DNA of 18,365 nucleotides from Gammaproteobacteria bacterium RBG_16_37_9 (GCA_001801345.1 MGXJ01000017.1:1-18365); one strand, 5' to 3'; shown: positions 6,526-14,427, counted from the first letter of the stretch. Notes: generated from the sequence alone by a model not told the origin. A program made the numbers and translations.

Positions 6526-7991
6526 GGTAACTCTCGATAAACTTTATCATTTATACGCGGATTTTTCGTTATCCAAGACCAAAACACTTTGTCTAGATTG
6601 TCATCCTTCTTTTTTATTAAACTTAGGACGTAATGCATTATTTTTTTATTCCTTTTACATAATTCACTACTTGGGCGATTCCCAATTATATCACCTTGTT
6701 CTGAATAGTTTCTTACTGGGTCTGCTCCACAAAAACTTTGATAAACACAACTAGCACATTCAGGTAAACATTCTAAACATGAAGACTTTATTAGAGAATG
6801 AAGGAATTCGCTATTGAAGAGTTCTTGATAAGAATTTTCATGGACATTACCCATGAGAAATTTATCATTTCCCATTGCTGCCAACATTCGCGCTTCATCT
6901 GATACATACACATTCCCATTGTAGTTATAAATCACCCCGCTTATAGCCACGCCAGCTGGAGATTGCATATCTACAAATCCAGTAGAGAAAGGAGTCAGCA
7001 TTCTAGTTAATAATAGAGATGCGAAATACTCTATAAAGTAAGTTCCTTTAATATTAATATCAATAATATAGTTCAATGCTTCTATATAATTTTCTACAAA
7101 CATATCCATTTTGTAACCAACTGATGATTCATTGCGTTTTGCAAACCCATAAGGATTTAACGAACGCAAAAAAATCGTTTTAACGCCAGACGTTACATAT
7201 TCATCTATTATCTCTTTAAATCTGTTAAGACTAAATTTTGAAGTGGTCATTAATGCCGCTACACTGTTCTCTCCAAGATATTTACGACAGAGTTTTATTT
7301 TATCAATAAGAACATCATAACTATTTATGGAGGTATCTAAAAGAGGCCTGTTCTTAACATGCAAGTTTCTTGGCCCATCTATAGAAGTAGAAATCTGCAC
7401 ATTATGTTTTTTAAAAAACTCTAGATGTTTTTCTGTTATTAAAGTTAAATTAGTGCATATAACAAATTCCAAATCTTTCTTTTTAAACAAATTACACAAC
7501 TCTGCATATTCAGTAATATATTTTACTATTTCAAAATTTAGTAATGGATCTCCTCCTTGAAATTCAATTTTTATAATAGGAGATGGCGATTGAAATATCA
7601 TATCAACTATTTTTTTTGCTGTAGATTTATCCATATTAAATCGATCATTTTCTACCACTGTATCTTTACGAGAAACTTGGCAATATATACAGTTTGAGTT
7701 ACAGCGCAAAGTTGGAACGACCATGTGGAGACACGTAAAGTTACTTAATACGTTTTTTTTGGTTCTATATTTGGTGGCCAATATCATGACCATCGGAGCA
7801 ATCTCCGTATCTGTCAGTATCTGTTTGGATTTAAGATCTAGAAAAATTTCACTTTGAAGATCTAATTTATAATTAACGAAATTTTCAAACTCGTGGTTTG
7901 AGATAAAAATAAATTCTCCCACTTCATTGCTTATGATAACTTCATTATCATTAAATCTATCAAATCTAAATGGAAGAATTTTATATGACAT
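6522..7991 (-). CDS. hxsB: His-Xaa-Ser system radical SAM/SPASM enzyme HxsB
   Basis: A 489-residue radical SAM enzyme with a SPASM-type C-terminus, the first of the two HXS maturases. The SAM-cluster motif is Cys97, Cys101, Cys104 in VPTLRCNSNCIYCQVSRKD; the CQVSR tail is characteristic of HxsB. A GGDP motif follows at 146-149, and TSIDGP at 202-207 is a usual radical SAM peptide-maturase block. Auxiliary-cluster cysteines are Cys405, Cys408, Cys412, Cys415, Cys421 and Cys445 (C-x2-C-x3-C-x2-C-x5-C...C). Residues 1-85 are an N-terminal region that may hold the peptide. Translation starts at the ATG at 7991, 17 bases after hxsD, behind a modest AAGG site, and ends overlapping hxsC. All ligands are intact, so it should be active. 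Confidence 0.93.
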   Translation of the reverse strand: MSYKILPFRFDRFNDNEVIISNEVGEFIFISNHEFENFVNYKLDLQSEIFLDLKSKQILTDTEIAPMVMILATKYRTKKNVLSNFTCLHMVVPTLRCNSNCIYCQVSRKDTVVENDRFNMDKSTAKKIVDMIFQSPSPIIKIEFQGGDPLLNFEIVKYITEYAELCNLFKKKDLEFVICTNLTLITEKHLEFFKKHNVQISTSIDGPRNLHVKNRPLLDTSINSYDVLIDKIKLCRKYLGENSVAALMTTSKFSLNRFKEIIDEYVTSGVKTIFLRSLNPYGFAKRNESSVGYKMDMFVENYIEALNYIIDINIKGTYFIEYFASLLLTRMLTPFSTGFVDMQSPAGVAISGVIYNYNGNVYVSDEARMLAAMGNDKFLMGNVHENSYQELFNSEFLHSLIKSSCLECLPECASCVYQSFCGADPVRNYSEQGDIIGNRPSSELCKRNKKIMHYVLSLIKKKDDNLDKVFWSWITKNPRINDKVYRELP

Positions 7992-8008
7992 GAAAAAACC
8001 TTTTTTGA

Positions 8009-8314
8009 TTAGCTTATTGAAGAAAAAGCTTTTTTAACTATTTCATCCCTAATGCTGCTAAAGTTCCTTTCTACAATGATCCTAGTTTGTTGGTCTATAA
8101 GTTCATTACGAAAGCGATCCATGAATTTTTCCAATTCAGTAACATCCCCTTTTTTTATTTTAAAATATACCCCTACAGTATTCTCAGAAATAGGATTTAT
8201 ATATACATAACACTCATCCGTAAACTTATAAGATGCCTGCATTATCGCTTCAGATTCATAAGAACCCAAATCTACCTCAAGAAACAACTGATAATCTTCT
8301 AACTTTTTAAGCAC
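8009..8314 (-). CDS. hxsD: His-Xaa-Ser system protein HxsD
   Basis: A 101-residue small soluble protein found only with HXS maturases. Recognition rests on FLEVDLGSYESEAIMQASYK (11-30), FTDECYVYI (31-39), and the C-terminal block FRNELIDQQTRIIVERNF (68-85) ending in IRDEIVKKAF. Its role is unknown; by analogy with other small proteins in peptide-modification cassettes, it may bind precursor or maturase. The start is GTG at 8314 because AAAGGAGG lies 7 bases upstream. An ATG at 8356 in the same frame would add 14 residues but lies upstream of the predicted transcription start and has no ribosome binding site. It is the first gene of the operon hxsD-hxsB-hxsC-hxsA. Confidence 0.92.
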   Translation of the reverse strand: MLKKLEDYQLFLEVDLGSYESEAIMQASYKFTDECYVYINPISENTVGVYFKIKKGDVTELEKFMDRFRNELIDQQTRIIVERNFSSIRDEIVKKAFSSIS

Positions 8315-8345
8315 AATCACACCTCCTTTACATTCTGCTCTTTTT

Positions 8346-8373
8346 AAGATATACAAAAATAAATAAATGTCAA
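8346..8373 (-). promoter_or_regulatory. Promoter of the HXS operon
   Basis: Read on the minus strand, a perfect TTGACA (8368-8373) is followed after 16 bases by TATCTT (8346-8351). A start near 8339 would give a leader of about 25 bases ending in the strong AAAGGAGG site of hxsD. This is the only good promoter I see for the cassette; hxsB and hxsC have no promoter space, and the 118-bp gap before hxsA shows none clearly. Confidence 0.55.
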
Positions 8374-8486
8374 CTTAATGTAAAAAAAATCAAAATTAGA
8401 TTACGTCCATTTCCATAGCATAATTTTTAATCCAGCAACTTATTATAAAACAGACTTAGTTAATTCAAATTATTCGAGTAATTTGT

Positions 8487-8515
8487 TTACACTTAGGGAT
8501 CTATTTGGTATTTTT
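8487..8515 (+). promoter_or_regulatory. Promoter of the spermidine-synthase-like gene
   Basis: TTTACA (8487-8492), a 17-base spacer, and TATTTT (8510-8515). Transcription would start near 8522 with a leader of about 57 bases. The shared region 8374-8578, between this gene and the divergent HXS operon, shows no other feature I can support. Confidence 0.45.
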
Positions 8516-8578
8516 GATAGTAACTAAGATGAAATTTAACTTCCGTATATCGTATCTCCAAAGAAATCTGTTTTTTTT

Positions 8579-10051
8579 ATGGCGCTTTTGAAAATGAAAC
8601 AATTTATTAAAAATCCTAATATTATTTTAATTGTTATTTTTTTAGAAGGCTTCGTAAGTATATCTATTGAAATCTTAACAATTCGTCAAGTTATACCTGT
8701 AGCAGGAACAAGCATTATTGTTACTAGCTTAATCATTGGGATATTTTTATTGTTTCTTGCAATAGGATATTGGCGGGGTGGTTTATATAGAGATAATTTT
8801 ACTTCTATTCTAAGAAGAAACTTTATCATTGCTGCAGGATTAATGGGAATAGGAATATCATACCCATTCATAGCTTATTTTTTTGTTACACTTGAGCACT
8901 ATATAGCAACAAGTAATTTTTTATTTATTTTAACCGCTTACCTACTCTTAATTATTGCACCTATCATTTATCTTATTGGACAAACAGTGCCTCTTTCTAT
9001 GAATTTGATGAATCCAGATAAAAGGATTGCAGAAACAGGGGGTAAAGTACTTTTTTTGAGCACTCTTGGATCTTTTTTAGGCGCTCCATTAGCAAGTTTA
9101 CTTTTTATGGAATTTTTTGGTGTAGCTTGGTCGGTTTTCATTAATTTTTCTATTTTAATCATCATGGTGTTCTTATTTTCTAAAAAAACCAAGGAACGGC
9201 TGCTATATATTATATTGGCAGCTGGAATTGGATGGTTTGTTTATAAGTTAAATATTTCTTTCGAAAAAGAACATTTTATAGCAACGACAAATTTTGCTAA
9301 TTATAGCGTAAGTGATGGTGTTGCTCCTGATTCTGGATGGAAAGGTAAAATATTAGAATCAAATAACGCATATTCTTCTTTTATTAATGATAAAAAAGAG
9401 ACCTTCCTTTATAATGAGCTAATTAAACGTATTTTGTTCAAAGATCTCAAATTACATGATGCGCAAATTTTAGTTTTGGGTGCTGGTGGGTTTACTTTAT
9501 CTGCTGGGGGAACACATGGAAATTATTTCACATATGTAGATATTGACCCTAAAATTAAATCAGTTGTAGAGAAAAGATTTTTGCCAAAAATTAATGGTAA
9601 GTTTATTGCACAAGATGCACGTATTTATCTTATCAAACATCTTAGACAATATGATGTAATAGTATCAGATGTATGTAGTAACTTATTTTCTATTCCTCCA
9701 TCTTTGTTAACACGAGAATATTTTAGTAATATAAAGGATTCTTTAAAAACTAATGGTTTTGCAATCTTTAATATTGTGGCCAGACCCTTTCTTAATGATC
9801 CCTATTCAAAACGAGTAGACTCTACTATTCGTAGTGTGTTCGGAAATTGTATATCGATTCCTTTACAATATTCAGATAGGCTAACAAATATAATATATGT
9901 ATGTAGGGCTTCTAAAAATGCCCATGATAAAGAAGTTTATACAGACAATCTTAATACGGGAACCCTAGATTTTATCGTCTTACAAAGAGGGTCCTACTCT
10001 AATGTTCTAAGAGTTTTTCATAAAAAAAACACTCTGAATGCAACAAAGTAG
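8579..10051 (+). CDS. Membrane-anchored spermidine synthase-like methyltransferase-fold protein
   Basis: A 490-residue two-part protein. Residues 1-225 hold about seven hydrophobic membrane segments. Residues 230-470 form a Rossmann domain of the spermidine synthase type: LVLGAGGFTL at 298-307 is the glycine loop, VDIDP at 320-324 the acidic end of strand 2, QDAR at 345-348, and YDVIVSDV at 358-365 the active-site strand with Asp364. Classical aminopropyltransferases have Asp-x-x-Asp-Pro there; this protein reads SDVCSN, so the second acid and proline are missing and the substrate may differ. Fused membrane/spermidine-synthase proteins are known in many bacteria, mostly without a proven reaction. 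Start choice is uncertain: ATG 8579 or ATG 8594, neither with a clear ribosome binding site. It is divergent from the HXS operon, with its own promoter. Confidence 0.8.
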   Translation: MALLKMKQFIKNPNIILIVIFLEGFVSISIEILTIRQVIPVAGTSIIVTSLIIGIFLLFLAIGYWRGGLYRDNFTSILRRNFIIAAGLMGIGISYPFIAYFFVTLEHYIATSNFLFILTAYLLLIIAPIIYLIGQTVPLSMNLMNPDKRIAETGGKVLFLSTLGSFLGAPLASLLFMEFFGVAWSVFINFSILIIMVFLFSKKTKERLLYIILAAGIGWFVYKLNISFEKEHFIATTNFANYSVSDGVAPDSGWKGKILESNNAYSSFINDKKETFLYNELIKRILFKDLKLHDAQILVLGAGGFTLSAGGTHGNYFTYVDIDPKIKSVVEKRFLPKINGKFIAQDARIYLIKHLRQYDVIVSDVCSNLFSIPPSLLTREYFSNIKDSLKTNGFAIFNIVARPFLNDPYSKRVDSTIRSVFGNCISIPLQYSDRLTNIIYVCRASKNAHDKEVYTDNLNTGTLDFIVLQRGSYSNVLRVFHKKNTLNATK

Positions 10052-10111
10052 GGATTTTATTATCAAGGTAAAACGATATAAAGAATATCCTACCAAAGAA
10101 TCATAAAAGAC

Positions 10112-10228
10112 ATGTTTAAAAATATATTTGAAAAACTATACATATTTTATAAAGCGTATATTGAGAGGTATAGGTTTATTTATTATTTGCAGGGCGGAGA
10201 AGATGTTATTTTAAATAATTGGATATAA
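10112..10228 (+). CDS. Possible 38-residue small protein
   Basis: An open frame from ATG 10112 to TAA 10228 in the 264-bp gap between the spermidine-synthase-like gene and the beta-lactamase gene. The product is rich in aromatic and basic residues (starting MFKNIFEKLYIFYKAYIERY) and ends GGEDVILNNWI. The only upstream purines are a weak AAAAGA. I do not recognise it. It could be a real small gene, a gene remnant, or chance in AT-rich DNA. Confidence 0.2.
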   Translation: MFKNIFEKLYIFYKAYIERYRFIYYLQGGEDVILNNWI

Positions 10229-10263
10229 AAACACTATCTATGATGGGTAAAAATGTGGATTTT

Positions 10264-10295
10264 TATAATGATTAATCATAACATCTGAAGATGTT
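10264..10295 (+). promoter_or_regulatory. -10 box with two adjacent palindromes before the beta-lactamase gene
   Basis: A perfect TATAAT (10264-10269) overlaps the 12-base perfect palindrome ATGATTAATCAT (10268-10279). It is followed at once by AACATCT-GA-AGATGTT (10280-10295), an inverted repeat with 7-base arms. No convincing -35 box is present, so the promoter may need an activator. The palindromes sit where a repressor or activator would bind; no ampR-like regulator gene is in the window. Confidence 0.4.
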
Positions 10296-10315
10296 TTGTT
10301 CTAAGAGTATACAGT

Positions 10316-11458
10316 ATGCAAAAAATTCTCTTGGGTTTATTTTTAGTTTGTGCCATGAATGACAAAATTTTGGCTAGTGAGCATGATCCTTATAGTAGGT
10401 TAGTCACGAAGACTACTGTTCGACTTATGAAGAAACATAAGATTCCTGGGGTAGCAATTGCAATAATTGATCACAATAAATCTTATACTTATGTTTTTGG
10501 TGTAGCAAATAATGCCAATAATACTCCAATTACTAATAAAACTATATTTGAAGTTGGATCTATAACTAAGTTATTTACCGCATTACTTTTTACTAAAACC
10601 GCTGGTAGTCTAAATATACAATTGAATGATACATTAACAGAGTATTTTCCAGAGTTAAACAAGAACCAGTTCCTTCATAAAGTTACATTTGAAAAATTAT
10701 TAACGCATACTTCTGGACTACCTCATAATGCACCGGAAACAATTGCTAAATCATATCAGGTATTAGATTATCTTTTGCATTGGGAACCGATAAACGCCAT
10801 AGGTACTCGATGGCAATATTCAAATATAGGGATAGGTCTTGTTGGGATGATATTGCAAAACAAAAGCCATAGAACAATAAATCAACTCTATAAGGAACAA
10901 ATTTTAGAGCCACTTGGTATGAATCCCATAGGAGTTGAAATTGACAAAAACTTTCTACCAGAACTTGCACAAAGTTATTTAGAAGATGGAAAAACGGCTC
11001 CTAATTTCTTTGATACTCAAGAGCCTTATCCATCAGCATGGGGATTAAAAGCCAGCATTAAAGACATGTCTTGCTTTTTAAGAGCCGCCATAGGATTAAA
11101 CATATCCCAGGATCTTAGACAAGCAATGCAAAATACACAAACGCCGCGATTGATGGTTGGTAATATGCAGCAAGGATTGGTATGGAGAATTCACTCTATT
11201 CAAAATAAAACACTGTTATATGAAGCAGACAAAATGGATCTAGGTCTGCTTCCAATAAAATGGTTGTCAAAAAAACAACAGGTATTCTGTGCAAATAAAT
11301 TGATTGACAAAACAGGAGCACACAATGGTTTTAGATCTTATATAGCGGTTATTCCTAGTAAACAACTAGGAATTGTTATATTGCTTAACAAATCTATTTC
11401 TCTTGGTTTAATAACAAATGTTGGAAGAAAAATTATTTTTTCTAAAAATAAAGATTAA
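10316..11458 (+). CDS. Class C (AmpC-type) serine beta-lactamase family protein
   Basis: A 380-residue serine hydrolase with the full set of class C motifs at the expected spacing. The nucleophile is Ser82 in FEVGSITKLFTALL with Lys85 (SxxK); Tyr168-Ser-Asn170 is the second motif in QYSNIGIGLVG; and Lys332-Thr-Gly334 opens KTGAHNGFRSYIAVIPSKQL, very close to the AmpC equivalent. Length equals AmpC. Residues 1-21 look like a short Sec signal peptide ending ILAS, so it should act in the periplasm, hydrolysing beta-lactams or peptidoglycan-type D-Ala peptides. Class C fits better than the wider esterase/DD-peptidase group because of the KTG block, but activity on antibiotics is not shown. The gene has its own promoter region with palindromes at 10264-10295 and no linked regulator. 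Confidence 0.85.
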   Translation: MQKILLGLFLVCAMNDKILASEHDPYSRLVTKTTVRLMKKHKIPGVAIAIIDHNKSYTYVFGVANNANNTPITNKTIFEVGSITKLFTALLFTKTAGSLNIQLNDTLTEYFPELNKNQFLHKVTFEKLLTHTSGLPHNAPETIAKSYQVLDYLLHWEPINAIGTRWQYSNIGIGLVGMILQNKSHRTINQLYKEQILEPLGMNPIGVEIDKNFLPELAQSYLEDGKTAPNFFDTQEPYPSAWGLKASIKDMSCFLRAAIGLNISQDLRQAMQNTQTPRLMVGNMQQGLVWRIHSIQNKTLLYEADKMDLGLLPIKWLSKKQQVFCANKLIDKTGAHNGFRSYIAVIPSKQLGIVILLNKSISLGLITNVGRKIIFSKNKD

Positions 11459-11579
11459 TTATTATTAAAAATGTTTATTGGCTATAGTTTTAAGAGTTCT
11501 TTTATAAAAAGAGATTTGTTCAGTAAATCATAAATATACGGTAAGAACAAACTTGATGTTTGATATAAAGAGGAATTCA

Positions 11580-13256
11580 ATGTGGTTAATGTTTTTGTAT
11601 AGACTTTGGTATGTTTTATTTTTTCTAGCATTATTTTATTCATCGGTAGGAATCTCTTATGCAGTAAATATGCATTATGAGTATTGTGATACTGATATAA
11701 ATGCCTTGCTTTTATTGCGTGCTCAAGAGGAAGGATTAGATCTGGATAAAACAGTTTTAATGCCCCCCTTAGATAATATGGGAGATAATATTTCAGAACA
11801 ATTGTATAAAGAAAGAGCGCGTTATATGGAACATGTTTTAACAGGAGAAACTAAACCCATTGCAAGAACAATATTGGTGCCCGTTAATCTTAATAATATT
11901 CATTGGGTTGGTTTAGTTATTAGACTAGACAAAGATAATCAAGTATCACGAATTCAATATATTGATCCACTAGGAGATTCTACGTCTGAAGATTCTATCC
12001 CTGAAGAAATAAGAGGATCTTTAAGTATTGCTTATGAAAGAAAGAATTATGTAGAAAACTTATTATTGTTGCGTCAAACAGACAAAACTTCATGTGGAGC
12101 GCTAACAGTTGAGAACTTAATTAGAGCAGCACAAGAGCGCTTTGACACAGAGGTCGCACATGAAGAAACAACAAAGATAATTCGCAAGCAGCATGTTGAG
12201 TTATTAGAGCGTTTTAGATCAGATTTAAAATTTAATTTTAGGCAGGAAAATAACATAAGTGAATTTGGGGCACGAAAAGCTCTTTCTCAAGGATTCAGAT
12301 TGATGATGCTTTCTTCACGATCTATGATACAGCGTACAGATGGCAAAGTCATATTATTATATGGCACATCAACAAGTGGAAAAACTTCTTTGTGTAAAGA
12401 ATTTCTTAACAAAAATCTTTCCTGGGATGTAGAAGGAGATGATATATCGCTTGATCAGTTTTATGTCGCAATGTCACAAGACATACCGCTTTTTAAGAAA
12501 TATTTTCCTTATAAATATCATCTTCTATCAAGGTGCATGAGTGACCAAGAAATTTCTCTTTTTTTGTTCCATGGTATTATGCACTGCAAAGAAACAGCTA
12601 GTAAACAAGCAATGCAACGTATCTTAGATACCTGCAACCAAGATAGCATTATTGAAGATATGATAAAGGACATAGAGGTTTTGCTTGCTGCACAACAAGA
12701 TATGTTCCATCGCATAATGAGGCTTTCGGCTTCGGGAGTTTCTGTAATAGTAGATACCATGGATTTTGAATTTTTTTATCAATTTAAAACCTTACAAAAT
12801 TGGGAATGTGCTATACAATTTGTATTGGTTTATTGCCCTTTTGAAGAGTTGGCTCGCAGAGTTAATGCGAGGAATCGAGGAGCTCTAACAAAGTCGTCGT
12901 TAGGCGAATATAGAAACCCTGTTTTTCCCTTGTTACAGTATTTAACTTTTTTTCGACTCAAGTTACATCCTAAAGAAATGTTAACGGATAAGCTCAATGT
13001 TGCAACGCTATTAAAAATAGTAGAGGAGCAGACGGCTGAATCTTTACAGGTATCATCTATTAAAACAGAATTATCAGAAATTACTCATAAAAGTCGAGAA
13101 AATCTTGAAATGGTATTCCAGCAGCTTGGTTTTAAATATCCACCTAGTGATGACACTGTATTGGGGTTTACTCCAATATTTTACTGTGATTATATGATCA
13201 ATACACAGGAAGTGTCGGCAAAAGATGCCGCCGAAATTATTACTTCTAGAAGTTGA
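11580..13256 (+). CDS. Ulp1-like (CE clan) cysteine protease fused to a P-loop kinase-like domain, exported
   Basis: A 558-residue two-domain protein. Residues 1-28 look like a signal peptide: MWLMFLYR, a hydrophobic stretch, then ISYA as cleavage site; a membrane anchor is the alternative. Residues about 30-190 carry the CE-clan order His-Asp-Gln-Cys: His108 in VNLNNIHWVGLVI, Asp129 in IQYIDPLG, Gln166 and Cys172 in RQTDKTSCGALTVENLI. CE-clan enzymes cleave ubiquitin-like proteins or acetylate host proteins. Residues about 255-470 look like a nucleotide kinase or chloramphenicol-phosphotransferase-like fold: Walker A GTSTSGKT at 262-269, Walker-B-like VIVDTMD at 389-395, and an Arg-rich lid ELARRVNARNRG. 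A host-directed effector is a reasonable inference. The ATG at 11580 follows AAAGAGG; earlier TTG 11553 and ATG 11556 lack such a site and would add basic residues before the signal. Confidence 0.75.
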   Translation: MWLMFLYRLWYVLFFLALFYSSVGISYAVNMHYEYCDTDINALLLLRAQEEGLDLDKTVLMPPLDNMGDNISEQLYKERARYMEHVLTGETKPIARTILVPVNLNNIHWVGLVIRLDKDNQVSRIQYIDPLGDSTSEDSIPEEIRGSLSIAYERKNYVENLLLLRQTDKTSCGALTVENLIRAAQERFDTEVAHEETTKIIRKQHVELLERFRSDLKFNFRQENNISEFGARKALSQGFRLMMLSSRSMIQRTDGKVILLYGTSTSGKTSLCKEFLNKNLSWDVEGDDISLDQFYVAMSQDIPLFKKYFPYKYHLLSRCMSDQEISLFLFHGIMHCKETASKQAMQRILDTCNQDSIIEDMIKDIEVLLAAQQDMFHRIMRLSASGVSVIVDTMDFEFFYQFKTLQNWECAIQFVLVYCPFEELARRVNARNRGALTKSSLGEYRNPVFPLLQYLTFFRLKLHPKEMLTDKLNVATLLKIVEEQTAESLQVSSIKTELSEITHKSRENLEMVFQQLGFKYPPSDDTVLGFTPIFYCDYMINTQEVSAKDAAEIITSRS

Positions 13257-13282
13257 TCCTTGGCCGCTACCGGATGATGTAT

Positions 13283-14059
13283 TTAGACTCGATCTAGATT
13301 TTCCTCACTACGCCTAGTCAACACCTCATGTCCATTTTCAGTTACAAGTATAGTATGCTCCCACTGTGCGGATAATTTGTGATCTTCAGTGATTGCTGTC
13401 CAGCCATCATCAAGCAAGATAGTATTGTAAACGTCTTCATTTATCATGGGCTCGATAGTAAAAATCATACCAGGTTTTAATATCGCGCCAGTTTTTGCTT
13501 CACCATAATGCAATACTTGAGGCGGTTCATGAAATGCAGTGCCAATGCCGTGGCCACAATATTCTCGAACTACCGAAAATTTATTTTTTTCTGCATGGGT
13601 TTGAATTGCATATCCGATATCGCCCAAGTGTGCTCCTGGTTTTACTGCTTTGATACCAAGATAAAGACATTCTTGCGCGACTTTTACTAATTTTTTAGCG
13701 ACGCTAGATGCTTCGCCAATGATAAACATTTTACTAGTGTCGCCGAAATAACCATCTTTTATAATTGTAATATCGATATTTATAATATCGCCATTTTTTA
13801 ATTTTTCTCGAGATGGAATACCATGACAAACGACATCATTAATCGAGGTGCAAATGGATTTGGGAAAACCACGATAATTTAATGGAGCAGGAATTGCATG
13901 TTGAATTTTAGTGATGTAATCGTGGCAAATGCGATCTAATTCTATGGTGGTAATGTCGGCTTTTACGTATGGGCCAATCATATCTAATACATCAGCAGCC
14001 AGCTTGCCAGCCATCCTCATTTTTTCTATTTCAGCGGCTGATTTTATAGTTATAGTCAT
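13283..14059 (-). CDS. map: Methionine aminopeptidase, type I
   Basis: A 258-residue cytoplasmic metalloprotease that removes the N-terminal Met from new proteins. All five metal ligands are visible at the usual spacing: Asp96 and Asp107 in NIDITIIKDGYFGDTSKMF, His170 in YCGHGIGTAFHEPP, Glu203 in FTIEPM, and Glu234 in AQWEHTILVT. His177, the second active-site His, is in FHEPP. No N-terminal extension is present, so this is the plain type Ia form. It is divergent from rpsB, the conserved gammaproteobacterial arrangement, although the gap has grown to 488 bp by repeat insertion. It is convergent with the protease-kinase fusion gene, 26 bp away, with no clear terminator between. Confidence 0.97.
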   Translation of the reverse strand: MTITIKSAAEIEKMRMAGKLAADVLDMIGPYVKADITTIELDRICHDYITKIQHAIPAPLNYRGFPKSICTSINDVVCHGIPSREKLKNGDIINIDITIIKDGYFGDTSKMFIIGEASSVAKKLVKVAQECLYLGIKAVKPGAHLGDIGYAIQTHAEKNKFSVVREYCGHGIGTAFHEPPQVLHYGEAKTGAILKPGMIFTIEPMINEDVYNTILLDDGWTAITEDHKLSAQWEHTILVTENGHEVLTRRSEENLDRV

Positions 14060-14131
14060 ATGATTTTGTTAAGTAAATATATAAAATGTGTTGTTGCAAA
14101 CTGAAATTTTTGGAACTAATATTCCATCCCA

Positions 14132-14240
14132 TGTCATCCCCGTAGGGAAACGGGGATCCAGCCGCATGGATGCGAATGTTCCGAACTGAACATTATTACT
14201 TCCTTGTAACTGGTTTCCAGCAGTCCCTGCTGGAATGACA
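14132..14240. repeat. GTCATCCCCG...GGAATGACA palindromic repeat (map-rpsB)
   Basis: TGTCATCCCCGT opens and GGAATGACA closes the element. Each end carries a hairpin: ATCCCCGT/ACGGGGAT on the left and TTCCAGCAG-tcc-CTGCTGGAA on the right. It resembles a repeat type spread widely in proteobacteria. It belongs to the same broad GTCAT...ATGAC style as 2073-2234 and 3948-4131 but is a separate sequence family. Confidence 0.8.
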
Positions 14241-14343
14241 AACAAAATTCAGATTGCAACGACCCAAAAATAATAAATATATTCAAGCAAATAAAGCGAT
14301 TTTGGACATTATCATCAGATAATTAGTAATTATTTTTGAACTA

Positions 14344-14352
14344 TGGTATAAA
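14344..14352 (+). promoter_or_regulatory. Possible extended -10 promoter of rpsB operon
   Basis: TG-g-TATAAA (14344-14352) matches an extended -10 element; the -35 region is poor. Transcription would start near 14359, leaving a leader of about 190 bases that contains the hairpin repeat at 14428-14487. S2 autoregulation through its leader is known in enterics, but I cannot identify that leader structure here. Confidence 0.4.
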
Positions 14353-14427
14353 GCTTTACGAAATTAATCAAACAATACTCACACATATCGTCACATGACT
14401 TTGGGTGCTGGGAATGTATAGGATCGC

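Noticed and set aside
11478..11508. Promoter TTGGCT / TATAAA before the protease-kinase gene
   Set aside because: The spacer is 19 bases and the -35 match is only 4 of 6; too weak to list as a feature.
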